The notes under the pieces were generated by a model. That model was given only the letters and a program-made list of their open reading frames with translations. It ran no database searches and was not told the origin of the DNA. From Pseudomonadota bacterium (GTDB taxonomy: Bacteria; Pseudomonadota; Gammaproteobacteria; Burkholderiales; Burkholderiaceae_C), in NCBI GenBank assembly GCA_021847345.1, contig JAJZTW010000010.1, positions 9,277 through 71,811 on the forward strand: a DNA stretch of 62,535 nt, written 5' to 3'. Below are positions 9,712 through 22,051 of this stretch, in pieces; within the stretch, counting starts at the first letter, position 1, and each line of letters begins with the position of its first letter. The position numbers and the translations under genes were made by a program.

Positions 9712-11103
9712 ATGCTTCCCGTGCTCGCTCTGGTCGGCCGCCCCAACGTGGGCAAGTCGACCCTGTTCAACCGCATCACGCGCTCGCGTGATGCCATCGT
9801 CGCCGACATTCCCGGCCTCACGCGCGACCGCCACTACGGCCGCGCCAACTGGCGTGGGCAGGCCCTGCTGGTCGTCGACACGGGAGGCTTCGAGCCGGTC
9901 GTGGACACCGGCATCGTCGCCGAAATGGCGCGCCAGACGCGCCAGGCCATCGCCGAGGCCGATGTCGTGGTGTTCCTGGCCGACGCGCGTACCGGGCTGG
10001 CCCCGCAGGACGAGCACATCGCCGCCTACCTGCGCAAGACCGGCAAGCCGGTGCTGCTGGCGGTGAACAAGGCCGAGGGGCTCACCCCCGCGGCGATGGC
10101 GGAGTTCCACGAACTCGGCCTGGGGCAGCCCATGCCGCTCAGCGCCGCGCATGGCCAGGGGGTGAGCTCGCTGCTCGACGCCGCCTGTGCGCTGTGCGTG
10201 CCGCCTGAACCCGAGGTCGAGCCCAGGTCCGAGGAGCAGGAAGCCGCCGAGGCGGGCGAGGCCGGCGACGCCGATGCCCCGCGGCCTGCCCCGCGCAGCA
10301 TCAAGCTGGCGATCATCGGCCGCCCCAATGTCGGCAAGTCGACACTGATCAATGCGCTGGTCGGCGAGGAGCGGGTCATCGCCTTCGACCAGCCGGGAAC
10401 CACGCGCGACGCCATCGAGGTGCCTTTCGAGCGCGACGGCCTGAGCTACACGCTGATCGACACCGCCGGGCTGCGGCGGCGCGGCAAGGTGTTCGAAACC
10501 ATCGAGAAGTTCTCGGTGCTCAAGACCCTGCAGGCGATCGAGTCCGCCAACGTGGTCGTGCTGCTGCTCGATGCCAGCGAGGGGGTGTCCGATCAGGACG
10601 CGCACATCGCCGGCTTCGCGGTGGAAGCGGGTCGGGCGCTGGTGGTTGCCGCCAACAAGTGGGACAAGGTCGACGATTACCAGCGCCAGCGCTTCGCGTC
10701 GAGCGTGGCCGAGCGCCTGCCTTTCCTGGGCTTCGCGCGTCGGCACGAGATCTCGGCGATATCCCGCAAGGGACTGCGGGCCTTGCTGCGATCCGTGGTG
10801 GAGGCGCACCGGGCGGCCTTCTCGAAACTGTCGACGCCGCGCCTGACGCGCGCGTTGCAGGAGGCGGTGGCCTTCCAGCAGCCGCCTCGTGCCGGAACCG
10901 TTCGCCCCAAGCTGCGCTACGCTCACCAAGGGGGGCAGAATCCGCCGGTGATCGTGATTCACGGAAATTCCCTGGACAAGATCCCGCCGAGCTACACGCG
11001 CTATCTGGAGTCGCGGCTCGCGCGCACCTTCAAGCTGGCCGGGACGCCGTTGCGCATCGAGTACCGCACGTCGCGCAACCCCTACCAGAGCGCTCGCGAC
11101 TGA
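9712..11103 (+). CDS. der: Ribosome biogenesis GTPase Der (EngA)
   Basis: Double-GTPase protein needed for 50S subunit maturation. Two G domains are visible: the first P-loop GRPNVGKST at about residues 8-16 and the second at about residues 202-210, each followed by DTGG or DTAG and an NKxD-type motif (NKWDKVDD in the second). A C-terminal KH-like domain ends the 463-residue protein. An acidic linker rich in Glu joins the two G domains. The ATG at 9712 gives the usual [14 protein letters not shown] start. Confidence 0.97.
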   Translation: MLPVLALVGRPNVGKSTLFNRITRSRDAIVADIPGLTRDRHYGRANWRGQALLVVDTGGFEPVVDTGIVAEMARQTRQAIAEADVVVFLADARTGLAPQDEHIAAYLRKTGKPVLLAVNKAEGLTPAAMAEFHELGLGQPMPLSAAHGQGVSSLLDAACALCVPPEPEVEPRSEEQEAAEAGEAGDADAPRPAPRSIKLAIIGRPNVGKSTLINALVGEERVIAFDQPGTTRDAIEVPFERDGLSYTLIDTAGLRRRGKVFETIEKFSVLKTLQAIESANVVVLLLDASEGVSDQDAHIAGFAVEAGRALVVAANKWDKVDDYQRQRFASSVAERLPFLGFARRHEISAISRKGLRALLRSVVEAHRAAFSKLSTPRLTRALQEAVAFQQPPRAGTVRPKLRYAHQGGQNPPVIVIHGNSLDKIPPSYTRYLESRLARTFKLAGTPLRIEYRTSRNPYQSARD

Positions 11104-11185
11104 CGCGCGCAAGACGCAAACCCGACAAATCCGCAGATGTCGATCGACTGCGGGGGGAGTCAGGCGCGGTGCCCGGGCTTTGTGC

Positions 11186-11191
11186 TATGTT
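11186..11191 (+). promoter_or_regulatory. Candidate extended -10 promoter for hfq
   Basis: TGC-TATGTT has an extended -10 layout (TG at 11183-11184). It predicts a transcription start near 11198, about 42 nt before the hfq ATG. No recognisable -35 is present. Confidence 0.4.
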
Positions 11192-11197
11192 CGCCGC

Positions 11198-11216
11198 GGT
11201 GGAAGCATTTTCCACC
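11198..11216 (+). promoter_or_regulatory. Stem-loop in the hfq 5' untranslated region
   Basis: GGTGGAA and TTCCACC form a perfect 7-bp stem around the loop GCATT. It would sit at the extreme 5' end of an mRNA started from the -10 box at 11186. Confidence 0.5.
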
Positions 11217-11239
11217 ATAAAACACAACCGGAGTTTTCC

Positions 11240-11488
11240 ATGAGCAATAAAGGGCAGTTGTTACAAGACCCGTTCTTGAACCTGCTTCGCAAGGAGCATG
11301 TTCAGGTATCCATTTATCTGGTGAACGGTATCAAGTTGCAAGGGCATATCGAATCGTTCGATCAGTATGTGGTTTTGCTGCGCAATACCGTGACGCAGAT
11401 GGTGTACAAACACGCTATTTCCACCGTCGTTCCCTCTCGTCCCGTGAGTTTCCACGTTGGCGCAAGCGAATCCGAGCCTGCCTCCTGA
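11240..11488 (+). CDS. hfq: RNA chaperone Hfq
   Basis: Hexameric Sm-like RNA chaperone that matches small RNAs with mRNA targets. The 82-residue product contains the Sm1 region ([15 protein letters not shown]) and the Sm2 motif with YKHAIS. The C-terminal tail is short, as is common in betaproteobacteria. The ATG at 11240 has GGAG about 8 nt upstream. The coding bases are visibly less GC-rich than the neighbours. Its 3' end overlaps the longest open frame of hflX. A promoter-like box and 5' hairpin precede it. Confidence 0.97.
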   Translation: MSNKGQLLQDPFLNLLRKEHVQVSIYLVNGIKLQGHIESFDQYVVLLRNTVTQMVYKHAISTVVPSRPVSFHVGASESEPAS

Positions 11489-12680
11489 ACGAGTACCCGG
11501 CGCGGTGCTGGTGGGCGCCGATGTCGGGCAGGAGCATCCCGACCCGCAACTGCACGAGCTGCGCGAGCTTGCGGTGTCCGCCGGCCTGCAGCCGGCGGGT
11601 TCCAGTTTCAGCCGCCGCAGGCATATCGATCCGGCCTTCTACCTGGGTTCGGGCAAGGTCGCCGAAATCAGGCAGCAGGTCGCCGATGCGCAGGCCGGCT
11701 GCGTGCTGTTCGATGCCGCGCTGTCGCCGGTGCAGCAGCGCAACCTGGAAAAGGAACTCGGTGTTCCGGTGTGGGATCGCACCGCGCTGATCCTGGAGAT
11801 CTTCGCGCGCCGCGCGCGCAGCGGCGAGGGCAAGCTGCAGGTCGAGCTGGCCCGGCTTCGCCACGCGGCTACCCGCCTGGTTCGGGGCTGGACCCACCTG
11901 GAGCGCCAGCAGGGCGGCATCGGCCTGCGCGGCGGCCCGGGCGAAAAGCAGATCGAACTCGATCGGCGCATGCTCGAGGACAAGATCAAGCAGCTGCAGT
12001 TGCGACTGCGCCGGCTGCAGCGCCAGCGCTCGACCCAGCGGCGCTCACGCCGCCGCGCGGCGCATCTGCAGGTGTCGATCGTCGGCTACACCAACGCCGG
12101 CAAGAGCACGCTGTTCAACGCCCTGACCCATGCCAGGGCCTACGCGGCGGACCAGCTGTTCGCGACGCTGGACACGACCACCCGGCGCATCTGGCTGGGC
12201 GAGGGCCTGTACGCGGTGCTGTCGGACACCGTCGGCTTCATTCGCGACCTGCCGCACAGCCTGGTCGAGGCCTTCAAGGCGACGCTGGACGAGGCCGCCG
12301 AGGCCGATGTGCTGTTGCATGTGGTCGACGTTTCGAATCCGCAGGCCGAACAGCAGATCCAGCAGGTCCAGCAGGTGCTGGCTGAAATCGGCGCGCAGGA
12401 TGTCCCGCAAATTCTGATCTACAACAAGATCGACATGCTGGACGGCCCGGTTCCGCCGACTCGCCGCCAGGCGCTGCGCGATGGTGGCGGTGCGCGTGCT
12501 AGCATCGACAGCTTCGATGTCAGCGCCCTGAGCGGAGCCGGGCTGGACGCGCTGCGCGAGCGCCTGGCGGTGCTGGCGCGCGAGCGCCAGCAATCCCATG
12601 GCGGCGCAAGCGGGCCGCATGCCGCGCAGGATGTGGGCTACGGTCCCGACGGCGACATCGACACCCCGCACCAAGCCTGA
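11457..12680 (+). CDS. hflX: Ribosome-associated GTPase HflX
   Basis: OBG-like GTPase that binds the 50S subunit and rescues or splits stalled ribosomes. An N-terminal HflX domain contains the FYLGSGKV-type motif, and a coiled segment with [13 protein letters not shown] follows. The G domain shows [20 protein letters not shown] and YNKIDML. The start is uncertain: the longest frame begins at TTG 11457, overlapping hfq by 32 nt, but GTG 11505 better matches family N-termini (VLVGADVG). The C-terminal region past about residue 370 is a poorly conserved tail. The stop overlaps the hflK ATG by one base. Confidence 0.93.
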   Translation: MAQANPSLPPERVPGAVLVGADVGQEHPDPQLHELRELAVSAGLQPAGSSFSRRRHIDPAFYLGSGKVAEIRQQVADAQAGCVLFDAALSPVQQRNLEKELGVPVWDRTALILEIFARRARSGEGKLQVELARLRHAATRLVRGWTHLERQQGGIGLRGGPGEKQIELDRRMLEDKIKQLQLRLRRLQRQRSTQRRSRRRAAHLQVSIVGYTNAGKSTLFNALTHARAYAADQLFATLDTTTRRIWLGEGLYAVLSDTVGFIRDLPHSLVEAFKATLDEAAEADVLLHVVDVSNPQAEQQIQQVQQVLAEIGAQDVPQILIYNKIDMLDGPVPPTRRQALRDGGGARASIDSFDVSALSGAGLDALRERLAVLARERQQSHGGASGPHAAQDVGYGPDGDIDTPHQA

Positions 12681-14131
12681 TGCCCTTTTCGCCTCCGATG
12701 CCGTTCGCTTTTCTCCGCAGTGCGCAGCTCCTGAAGCTCCAGCGCCGGCCGCGGCCGCTGGCCGCCGGCGACGGTGACCCGGATTGGGGACGCGGCGGAC
12801 GCGGCGGCCAGGGCGGCGGCACGCCTCCGGAAGGCGATCGTCGCAACCCGAGGCCCTCCGGTTCCGGAGGGCCTCCCGACCTCGACGAGCTGTGGCGCGA
12901 TTTCAACCGCAAGCTCAACGGGTTGTTCGGTCGTCGCGGTGGGCCGGGCGGCGGAGGTGGCTTTCGCCCTCCGCGTCGTCCGGGCTCGTTCCAGCCGTCG
13001 CCGCGCATGCTCGAGCGCGGGCTGCTGCTGCTGGTGCTCGTGCTGGTGCTGGGCTGGCTGGGCTCGGGTTTCTTTGTCGTGCAACAGGGCCAGGTGGCGG
13101 TGGTCACGCGCCTGGGAGCCGTCAGCTCCGTCGACCAGCCGGGCCTGAACTGGCACTACCCGTCGCCGTTCGGGCGTGCCGTGGTGGTCAGTGTCGACAC
13201 GCTGCGCACGCAGCCGGTGGGCGACTCGACCATCGGCACGCTGAGCGGAGCGCCGATGTCGTCGATGCTGACCTCGGACGGCGATATCGTCGATATCCGG
13301 CTGAGCCTGCAATGGCGCGTGGCCAACGCACTGGACTACGTGTTCGGTGATCGCGATCCGGAGGCCGCGGTTTCCCAGGCCGGCCAGGAAGCGATTCGCG
13401 CGGTGGTCGCCGGCATGACCCTGCAGCAGCTGCTGCACGGCGACCGCAGCAAGCTCGCGCAGGACGCGCAGCAGCGTGCCCAGTCGCTGCTCGACCGCTG
13501 GCACAGCGGCGTGCGCGTGACCGACCTGAGCATCCAGCGCCTGCAGGTTCCCGAGCCGGTGCGTCAGGCCTACGCCGACGCCGAGAAGGCGCAGCGCCAG
13601 GCGCAGCAGTTGCAGGCCCGGGCCGAGGCCTACGCGCAGGACGTGCTGCCCAGGGCCAGGGGCACCGCCGACACGCTGCTGCAGCAGGCCGAGGGCTACA
13701 AGGCGAGCGTCGTCGCGCAGGCCCAGGGCGACGCCGCGCGCTTCGACCTCATGTACCAGCAGTACCGCAAGGCTCCGCAGGTCACGCGCGAATCGATGTA
13801 CCTGCAGACCATGCAGCAGATCCTGTCCAGCGTGACCAAGGTACTGGTCACGTCGCACGGGTCCAACAACCTGATGTACCTGCCGCTGGACAAGCTGATC
13901 GAGCAGGGCGCCAGCGCCTCCGCGCCGGCGGCACGCGGCACTGGCGAATCGCCCGCGCAGGGCGGCGCCGGCTCGCTGCCGGCATTGCCGGCCTCCGTGG
14001 CGAGCGTCGCGGCGGCGGCGAGCCAGCCGGCCGCAGCCTCGTCGGGCGCGTCGTCGCCGGCGTCGTCCGCGGCGGGCTCCGACGACCTGCGCGACCAGCG
14101 CGACACGCTGCGTCAGCGCGACTCCCGATGA
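12680..14131 (+). CDS. hflK: HflK, membrane scaffold subunit of the HflKC complex
   Basis: SPFH/prohibitin-family inner-membrane protein that forms a cage with HflC around FtsH and tunes proteolysis. A Gly-rich cytoplasmic N-terminus covers residues 30-105 and a TM helix about 114-133. The SPFH domain follows (VVQQGQVAVVTRLG), then a long helical segment (about 290-345) and an Ala/Ser-rich tail. The 483-residue length is slightly long for the family because of the tail. It overlaps hflX by one base (TGATG) and precedes hflC. Confidence 0.95.
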   Translation: MPFSPPMPFAFLRSAQLLKLQRRPRPLAAGDGDPDWGRGGRGGQGGGTPPEGDRRNPRPSGSGGPPDLDELWRDFNRKLNGLFGRRGGPGGGGGFRPPRRPGSFQPSPRMLERGLLLLVLVLVLGWLGSGFFVVQQGQVAVVTRLGAVSSVDQPGLNWHYPSPFGRAVVVSVDTLRTQPVGDSTIGTLSGAPMSSMLTSDGDIVDIRLSLQWRVANALDYVFGDRDPEAAVSQAGQEAIRAVVAGMTLQQLLHGDRSKLAQDAQQRAQSLLDRWHSGVRVTDLSIQRLQVPEPVRQAYADAEKAQRQAQQLQARAEAYAQDVLPRARGTADTLLQQAEGYKASVVAQAQGDAARFDLMYQQYRKAPQVTRESMYLQTMQQILSSVTKVLVTSHGSNNLMYLPLDKLIEQGASASAPAARGTGESPAQGGAGSLPALPASVASVAAAASQPAAASSGASSPASSAAGSDDLRDQRDTLRQRDSR

Positions 14132-14177
14132 CATCGCGGGTCTTTCCGGCCAGCCGCCCAGTCCACCTGCGTATCCG

Positions 14178-15077
14178 ATGAACCGTCTCGCATTGATCCT
14201 AGTCGCCGCCGCGGCGGTCCTGGCCGCCGCCAGCTCGAGCCTGTTCGTGGTGCAGCGAGGGCAGGTGGGCGCCGTCTACGCGATGGGCAAGATCGAGCGC
14301 GTGGAGGGCCAGCCCGGGCTGTACTTCAAGTGGCCGTCGCCGCTGGAGAACGTCGTGCTGCTCGACCAGCGCGTGCTGAGCCTGCGCAGCGCGCAGCCCG
14401 ATACCTTCGCGACCCGCGGCAAGGACAACGTGGTCGTGAGCTGGTTCGTCAAATGGCGTGTGGCCGATGCGCGCCAGTTCCTTCGCAGCTTCGGCGACAG
14501 CGAGACCTCGGCCGACGACCGCCTGGGCACGGCCATGCGCGCCGGCCTGAGCTCGATCCTGGGCACCATGGACCTGCGCGCAGCGCTGGCCGCGCAGGGC
14601 TCGGAACTGCCGCGCAGGCTGCGCGCGCAGGTGGGAGCCGCGCTGCGTGCCAGCGGAATCGAGGTGGTCGACGCCGGCCTGACCCAGCTCGACTACTCCG
14701 CCGACGCCACCGAGGCGACCTATCGGCGCATGGCCGCGGCCCGCAACCTGGTGGCCGACCAGACGCGGGCGCAGGGGCAGGCCACCGCAGACAAGATCCG
14801 TGCGGAGGCCGACAAGCAGCGCCAGGTGCTGCTGGCGCAGGCCTACCGCAAGGCCCAGACCCTCAAGGGCGAAGGCGATGCCGAGGCGGCGCAGATCTAC
14901 GCCCAGGCTTTCGGCAAGGATCCGGAGTTCGCCGCCTTCTACCGCAGCCTGGAGGCCTACCGGGCGAGCTTCGACAAGCGAAGCGACGTGATGGTGCTGG
15001 ACCCGTCGAGCGCGTTTTTTCGCTATCTGCGCAGCCCCGACGGCAAGGCGCCAGGCCCGGACCTGCACAAGCGCTGA
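14178..15077 (+). CDS. hflC: HflC, partner subunit of the HflKC complex
   Basis: SPFH-domain protein anchored by one N-terminal TM helix (about residues 4-22), partner of HflK. The SPFH domain begins with SLFVVQRGQVGAVYAMGKI. The helical region ends in FFRYLRSPDGKAPG, close to the usual family C-terminus. The length of 299 residues is typical. A 46-nt gap separates it from hflK. An FtsH-family protease gene lies elsewhere in this window (31478), but nothing shows that it is the client of this HflKC pair. Confidence 0.95.
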   Translation: MNRLALILVAAAAVLAAASSSLFVVQRGQVGAVYAMGKIERVEGQPGLYFKWPSPLENVVLLDQRVLSLRSAQPDTFATRGKDNVVVSWFVKWRVADARQFLRSFGDSETSADDRLGTAMRAGLSSILGTMDLRAALAAQGSELPRRLRAQVGAALRASGIEVVDAGLTQLDYSADATEATYRRMAAARNLVADQTRAQGQATADKIRAEADKQRQVLLAQAYRKAQTLKGEGDAEAAQIYAQAFGKDPEFAAFYRSLEAYRASFDKRSDVMVLDPSSAFFRYLRSPDGKAPGPDLHKR

Positions 15078-15093
15078 CGACTGCTGGCCGGCT

Positions 15094-15113
15094 CTCGCGC
15101 AGGCCCGCGCGAG
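15094..15113 (+). terminator. Hairpin after hflC
   Basis: CTCGCGC and GCGCGAG pair perfectly around AGGCCC, 17 nt after the hflC stop. No T-run follows, so it may only be a pause or mRNA 3' end. Confidence 0.35.
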
Positions 15114-15189
15114 GCGTCGATGCGCGCGCCTGCGAGCGCGACCCGGGCGGAGTTTTGCCGCGTCGGCCGTTCCCGGTGCCTCGAAGCCC

Positions 15190-15195
15190 TAGAAT
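15190..15195 (+). promoter_or_regulatory. Candidate -10 box for hisZ
   Basis: TAGAAT in the context CCCTAGAATG, 39 nt before the hisZ start; the same decamer occurs at 7769-7778. Confidence 0.35.
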
Positions 15196-15234
15196 GCTGG
15201 CTGGCTTTTTCCTGGATCCCTGTCTTCTACCCGC

Positions 15235-17773
<2,539 letters not shown>

Positions 17774-17845
17774 GACCCGGTTCCCGGCCTCGACTCCACG
17801 CCCACCGCCTCCATTCCTGGACCCGCAACGCAAGCGCACAAGGCC

Positions 17846-18370
17846 ATGCTCAGCGAAGACGGCAAGAACATGTACGTGTCGTGGGACGAATACCACGCCC
17901 TGATCGAAAAACTGGCGCTCAAGATCTACAAATCGGGTTGGGAGTTCGACCAGATCCTGTGCCTGGCACGCGGAGGAACCCGTCCCGGCGACGTGTTGTC
18001 GCGCGTGTTCGACCGCCCGCTGGCGATCATGTCGACGAGTTCCTACGGCGTCGGGGCCAACGCCGAGCGCTCCCGCGTCGAGATGGCGCAGTCCATCACG
18101 ATGCCTCGCGGCGAGCTGGGCGGACGCGTGCTGCTGGTCGACGACCTCGCGGATTCGGGCGAGACGCTGCGCGCGGTGGCGGATCGGCTGCGCGCCAGCC
18201 CGTTGAAGATCACCGAGCTGCGCACCGCGGTGATCTGGGTCAAGGGCATCTCCACGGTGCTGCCCGACTACTACGTCGAGATGCTGCCGTCGAGCCCGTG
18301 GATCCACCAGCCCTTCGAGGAATACGACTCGCTGCGGCCCGCCAAGCTGGCCGAACGCTGGAAGGTGTAG
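17846..18370 (+). CDS. Purine-type phosphoribosyltransferase
   Basis: Type I phosphoribosyltransferase of 174 residues. The PRPP-binding loop is VLLVDDLADSGETL at about residues 93-106. An upstream CLARGGTRPGDVLSR loop and the C-terminal WIHQPFEEYDSL resemble xanthine/hypoxanthine-guanine phosphoribosyltransferases. Its location just after purA fits purine salvage. The exact substrate base is not determined by the sequence. It converges on glnD, with a strong hairpin between. Confidence 0.88.
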   Translation: MLSEDGKNMYVSWDEYHALIEKLALKIYKSGWEFDQILCLARGGTRPGDVLSRVFDRPLAIMSTSSYGVGANAERSRVEMAQSITMPRGELGGRVLLVDDLADSGETLRAVADRLRASPLKITELRTAVIWVKGISTVLPDYYVEMLPSSPWIHQPFEEYDSLRPAKLAERWKV

Positions 18371-18377
18371 CAGCTGC

Positions 18378-18403
18378 GGCAGGCGGCAGTTCCGCCGCCT
18401 GCC
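18378..18403. terminator. Hairpin between convergent genes
   Basis: GGCAGGCGGC and GCCGCCTGCC form a perfect 10-bp stem around AGTTCC between the phosphoribosyltransferase and glnD stops. It lacks a T-run, but its position suggests a bidirectional terminator. Confidence 0.55.
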
Positions 18404-18430
18404 GGCGCACGCCCGCCACGCGGCGTTGCG

Positions 18431-21037
18431 CTACTGGGGAGCCAGCTCGGCGAGCAGCTCGCTTTCGAGCTCGATCTGCGTGCGCTCGCTGCGCAGCCCG
18501 TCGCCGTGCAGCAGGAAGGTGTCCTCGACACGCTCGCCGAGGGTCATGATCTTGGCCAGCTGCACGCTGATGCCGCGCGCGGCGAGCACCCGCGCGATGG
18601 CGTAGAGCAGTCCGGTGCGGTCGCTGGCTCGCACGCTGAGAATCCAGTTGTTGGCGCGTTCGTCCGCGCGCAGGTCCACGCGCGGCTGCACCGGGAAATG
18701 GCGCACGCGGCGCGACAGGCGGCCGCGTACCGGCTCGGGCAGCGCGCCGCGCTCGGCCAGCGTGCGGGCCAGTTCGGCCTCGACCAGCGAGATCAGGTAC
18801 CGGTAGCGCTGCGCCAGCGAAGGCTCGACCACGACGAAGGTGTCGAAGGCGTAGGCGCTGCGAGTCGTGTGCACCTTGGCGTCCAGGATGCTGAAATTGT
18901 GGCTGTCGAAAAACCCGCAGATTCGCGCGAACAGGTCGGGCTGGTCGGGGCAGTACACCATCACCTGCAGGCCTTCGCCATGCGGCGCCAGCCGGCAGCT
19001 CACCACGGTCGCGCCGGCGCCTCGCCGCAGCACCTCGCGGGTATGCCAGGCGACGTCGGCCGGATCGTGGCGCAGGAAATAGCTCGAATCCAGCGTGTCC
19101 CACATCGCCGCCGACGATCGCTCGTCGATGCCGTACAGGTTCAGCAGCCTGCGCGCCTCGGCCCGGCGCTGCTCGATGTCGGCCTGCGGGTTGGGAATGT
19201 GGCCGCCCAGCACGCGCAGCGTGGCGTGATAGAGGTCTTCGAGCAGCTTGGCCTTCCAGCCGTTCCAGACCTTCGGGCTGGTGCCGCGGATGTCGGCCAC
19301 GGTCAGCAGGTACAGCGCGGTCAGCTGCGGCTCGTTGCCGACCTGGGATGCGAAGCGCAGCACCACGTCGGGGTCGCTCAGGTCTTCCTTCTGCGCCACG
19401 CGCGACATGGTCAGGTGGTGTTCGACCAGGCCCGCGACGAAGGCCGTATCGTCCCGGTTCATGCCGTGCGCGCGCGCGAAGCGCCGCAACTCGACCGCGC
19501 CGAGCTGCGAGTGGTCGCCACCGCGCCCCTTGGCGATGTCGTGGAACAGCGCGGCGAGAATCAGGCGCCAGGGCTTGTCGATGCCGGCGGCGATCTGCGC
19601 GCACAGCGGATACTCGTGCGCGTGCTCCAGCATGAAGAAGCGCCGCACGTTGCGCACGACCATCAAGGTGTGCTGGTCCACCGTGTACACGTGGAACAGG
19701 TCGTGCTGCATGCGCCCGACGATGCGCCGGAAGGCCGGCAGATACCGCCCCAGCACGCTGGTGCGGTTCATCAGGCGCAGCGCGTGGGTGATTCCGCTGG
19801 GCGCGCGCAGGATTCGCATGAAGGCGGCGCGAGACCGCGGATGCGCGCGAAAGCCCGCATCCATGCTCTCGCGCGCGTGGTACAGCGCGCGCAGCGTCGG
19901 CGCCGTCAGGCCGCGAATGCCCGGCGACAGCGTGAAGGCGACGAAGGTTTCCAGGATCGCCGGCGGGTCGCGCTCGTACAGCCCGAGGTCGGCCGGCTCC
20001 AGGCGCCCGTCCTTGTCCAGGAACATGTCGTCGACGACCCCGTCGACGCCGCGCACCGGTCGGCCCTGCTGCTCGGCGAGCTCAGGCCACAGCCGGCCCT
20101 CGATGGTCAGCAGCACGATCTGGTTGAGCTGCTCGACCGCCTTGGCCGCCCAGTAGTAGTGCTGCATCAGGCCTTCGCCGGCCCGCTTGGTGGGGTCCGC
20201 GGCCAGGCCCAGCGACGCCGCCACCGTGGTCTGCAGGTCGAACACCAGGCGATCCTCGCGGCGCCCCGCGACGACGTGCAGGTGGGCGCGGATGCGCTTG
20301 AGCACCCGTTCGTTGGCCTGGATCTTGCGCGCCTCGTATTCGCTGAGCACGCCGCTGCGCTGCAGCTCGCGCCAGTTGCTGCCCAGCCCCGCCGCGCGCG
20401 CCACCCAGAGCAGGATCTGCAGGTCGCGCAGGCCGCCCGGGCTTTCCTTGCAATTGGGCTCGAGTGCGTAGGGTGTGTTCTCGAACTTGGCGTGGCGCTG
20501 GCGCATTTCCAGCAGCTTGGCCTGGAAGAACGCCCTCGGGTCGAGGCTGGCGGCCCAGTCGGAGCGGAAGCGCCGCACGAGGGCCGCGTTGCCGCACAGC
20601 GCCCGCGCCTCCAGCAGCGAGGTCTGCACGGTCAGGTCGGCCAGCGACTCCTCGATGCAGGCCTGCACCGTGCGCACGCTGGGGCCGATCTCCAGGCCGG
20701 CGTCCCAGCAGGCGGCGACGAAGCGCTCGGCGGCCTCGTGCGCGGCCTGGTCCGGCGCGTCGGGCAGCAGCACCAGCACGTCGATGTCGGAACCCGGGAA
20801 CAGCTCCCCGCGGCCGAAACCGCCCACCGCGAGCAGCGCGGCGCTGTCGGGCATGCCCGAAAGGGTCCAGATCTGCGCCAGTGCCTGTTCGGCCGAACGG
20901 CACAGCCCGCGCAGCAGCTGGCTCAGCCTGCCGGGGCGCGCGCGGAAGTCGTCGATATGCTGCTGGCGCGCGGCCCGCCACGCAGCGCGCAGCCGCGAGG
21001 CCTGCGACGCGTTGCCGGGCTGTGCCAGCGCACCCAT
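18431..21037 (-). CDS. glnD: Bifunctional PII uridylyltransferase/uridylyl-removing enzyme
   Basis: Primary nitrogen sensor that uridylylates PII proteins under nitrogen limitation and removes the groups when glutamine is high. The nucleotidyltransferase motif [18 protein letters not shown] lies at about residues 72-89 with Asp84 and Asp86. The HD hydrolase domain includes [13 protein letters not shown]. Two C-terminal ACT domains start near residue 690 and end the 868-residue protein. It lies 15 nt downstream of map and is probably co-transcribed with it. The opposite strand has a very long open frame here, judged a high-GC shadow. Confidence 0.96.
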   Translation of the reverse strand: MGALAQPGNASQASRLRAAWRAARQQHIDDFRARPGRLSQLLRGLCRSAEQALAQIWTLSGMPDSAALLAVGGFGRGELFPGSDIDVLVLLPDAPDQAAHEAAERFVAACWDAGLEIGPSVRTVQACIEESLADLTVQTSLLEARALCGNAALVRRFRSDWAASLDPRAFFQAKLLEMRQRHAKFENTPYALEPNCKESPGGLRDLQILLWVARAAGLGSNWRELQRSGVLSEYEARKIQANERVLKRIRAHLHVVAGRREDRLVFDLQTTVAASLGLAADPTKRAGEGLMQHYYWAAKAVEQLNQIVLLTIEGRLWPELAEQQGRPVRGVDGVVDDMFLDKDGRLEPADLGLYERDPPAILETFVAFTLSPGIRGLTAPTLRALYHARESMDAGFRAHPRSRAAFMRILRAPSGITHALRLMNRTSVLGRYLPAFRRIVGRMQHDLFHVYTVDQHTLMVVRNVRRFFMLEHAHEYPLCAQIAAGIDKPWRLILAALFHDIAKGRGGDHSQLGAVELRRFARAHGMNRDDTAFVAGLVEHHLTMSRVAQKEDLSDPDVVLRFASQVGNEPQLTALYLLTVADIRGTSPKVWNGWKAKLLEDLYHATLRVLGGHIPNPQADIEQRRAEARRLLNLYGIDERSSAAMWDTLDSSYFLRHDPADVAWHTREVLRRGAGATVVSCRLAPHGEGLQVMVYCPDQPDLFARICGFFDSHNFSILDAKVHTTRSAYAFDTFVVVEPSLAQRYRYLISLVEAELARTLAERGALPEPVRGRLSRRVRHFPVQPRVDLRADERANNWILSVRASDRTGLLYAIARVLAARGISVQLAKIMTLGERVEDTFLLHGDGLRSERTQIELESELLAELAPQ

Positions 21038-21052
21038 CGCATCCGGCCCTGC

Positions 21053-21868
21053 TCAGGCCGCGTGCGCCGCGCCGACGAAAGCCGGCGGCGCCGGCGTTCC
21101 CGCCGATACCGTCAACACCTCGTAGCCGCTGTCGGTGACCAGCACCATATGCTCCCACTGCGCCGAAAGCGAGCGGTCCTTGGTGACGATGGTCCAGCCG
21201 TCGGGCATTTCACGGATCTCGCGACGTCCGGCGTTGATCATCGGCTCGATGGTGAACACCATGCCCGGGCGCAGCTGCTCCAGCGTGCCCGGCTTGCCGT
21301 AGTGCAGCACCTGCGGGTCCTCGTGGAACTTGCGCCCGATGCCGTGGCCGCAGAACTCGCGCACCACGCTGTAGCCGGACTGCTCGGCGAAGGTCTGGAT
21401 CGCGTGCCCGATGTCTCCCAGGCGGGCGCCCGGGCGAACCTGCGTGATGCCGTGCCACATGGCCTCGTAGGTGATTCGGCACAGGCGCTCGACATGCGGC
21501 GGGACCTTGCCGACGATGAACATGCGGCTGGTGTCGCCGTGCCAGCCGTTCTTGATCACCGTGACGTCGACGTTGACGATGTCGCCGTCCTTGAGCGCGC
21601 GGTCGTTGGGAATGCCGTGGCACACCACGTGGTTGACCGACGTGCAGATCGACGCGGGGTAGGGCGTGTAGCCGGGCGGCGCGTAGTTCAGCGGTGCCGG
21701 GATCGCCCCCTGCACCTGCACGGTGTACTCGTGGGCCAGGCGGTCGATCTCGCGGGTGGTGATTCCCGGCTTGATGAACGGCGTCAGGTAGTCGAGCAGC
21801 TCGGCGCCCAGGCGTGCCGCCACGCGCAGCTCGACCAGATCCTGCTGGCTTTTGATGGAAATGCTCAT
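21053..21868 (-). CDS. map: Methionine aminopeptidase, type I
   Basis: Removes the initiator methionine from new proteins using two metal ions. All five metal ligands are recognisable: Asp in VNVDVTV, Asp in HGDTSRMF, His in [11 protein letters not shown], Glu in FTIEPM and Glu in QWEHMV. The 271-residue length is standard, and MSISIK is a typical start. There is no Shine-Dalgarno sequence in front of the ATG, and a GATAAT box ends only 8 nt upstream of it, so the mRNA may be leaderless. glnD follows closely. Confidence 0.96.
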   Translation of the reverse strand: MSISIKSQQDLVELRVAARLGAELLDYLTPFIKPGITTREIDRLAHEYTVQVQGAIPAPLNYAPPGYTPYPASICTSVNHVVCHGIPNDRALKDGDIVNVDVTVIKNGWHGDTSRMFIVGKVPPHVERLCRITYEAMWHGITQVRPGARLGDIGHAIQTFAEQSGYSVVREFCGHGIGRKFHEDPQVLHYGKPGTLEQLRPGMVFTIEPMINAGRREIREMPDGWTIVTKDRSLSAQWEHMVLVTDSGYEVLTVSAGTPAPPAFVGAAHAA

Positions 21869-21876
21869 GGGGCGGA

Positions 21877-21882
21877 TTATCT
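21877..21882 (-). promoter_or_regulatory. Candidate -10 box of map-glnD
   Basis: On the minus strand GATAAT is followed by seven bases and then the map ATG. A normal start site would fall at or within 1-2 nt of the initiation codon. Confidence 0.45.
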
Positions 21883-21944
21883 CACCGCCGGCTCGCGCGT
21901 GCGCGAGCGACCGCGCGCGAGCGCAGGCGGGGCGCCTCGCCGCC

Positions 21945-21950
21945 TACAAT
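21945..21950 (+). promoter_or_regulatory. Candidate -10 box for purL
   Basis: TACAAT in CCTACAATGG lies in the divergent map/purL spacer, 102 nt before the proposed purL start. No -35 is evident. Confidence 0.35.
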
Positions 21951-22051
21951 GGCTTTCTGTCCCGGCAGGCGCGGCCCGACCGGCGTCGCGCAATGCCGAC
22001 GCGGCGGCGCCGCGCGCCCGCCGTTTTCTCGTAGCCACGCCAGTCTCCGCC

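Noticed and set aside
18506-22051. Very long plus-strand open frame opposite glnD and map, continuous with purL
   Set aside because: It is the mirror frame of two certain minus-strand genes, has no family motifs, is rich in Arg, Ala and His, and arises from high GC content. Only the part from 22052 is PurL.
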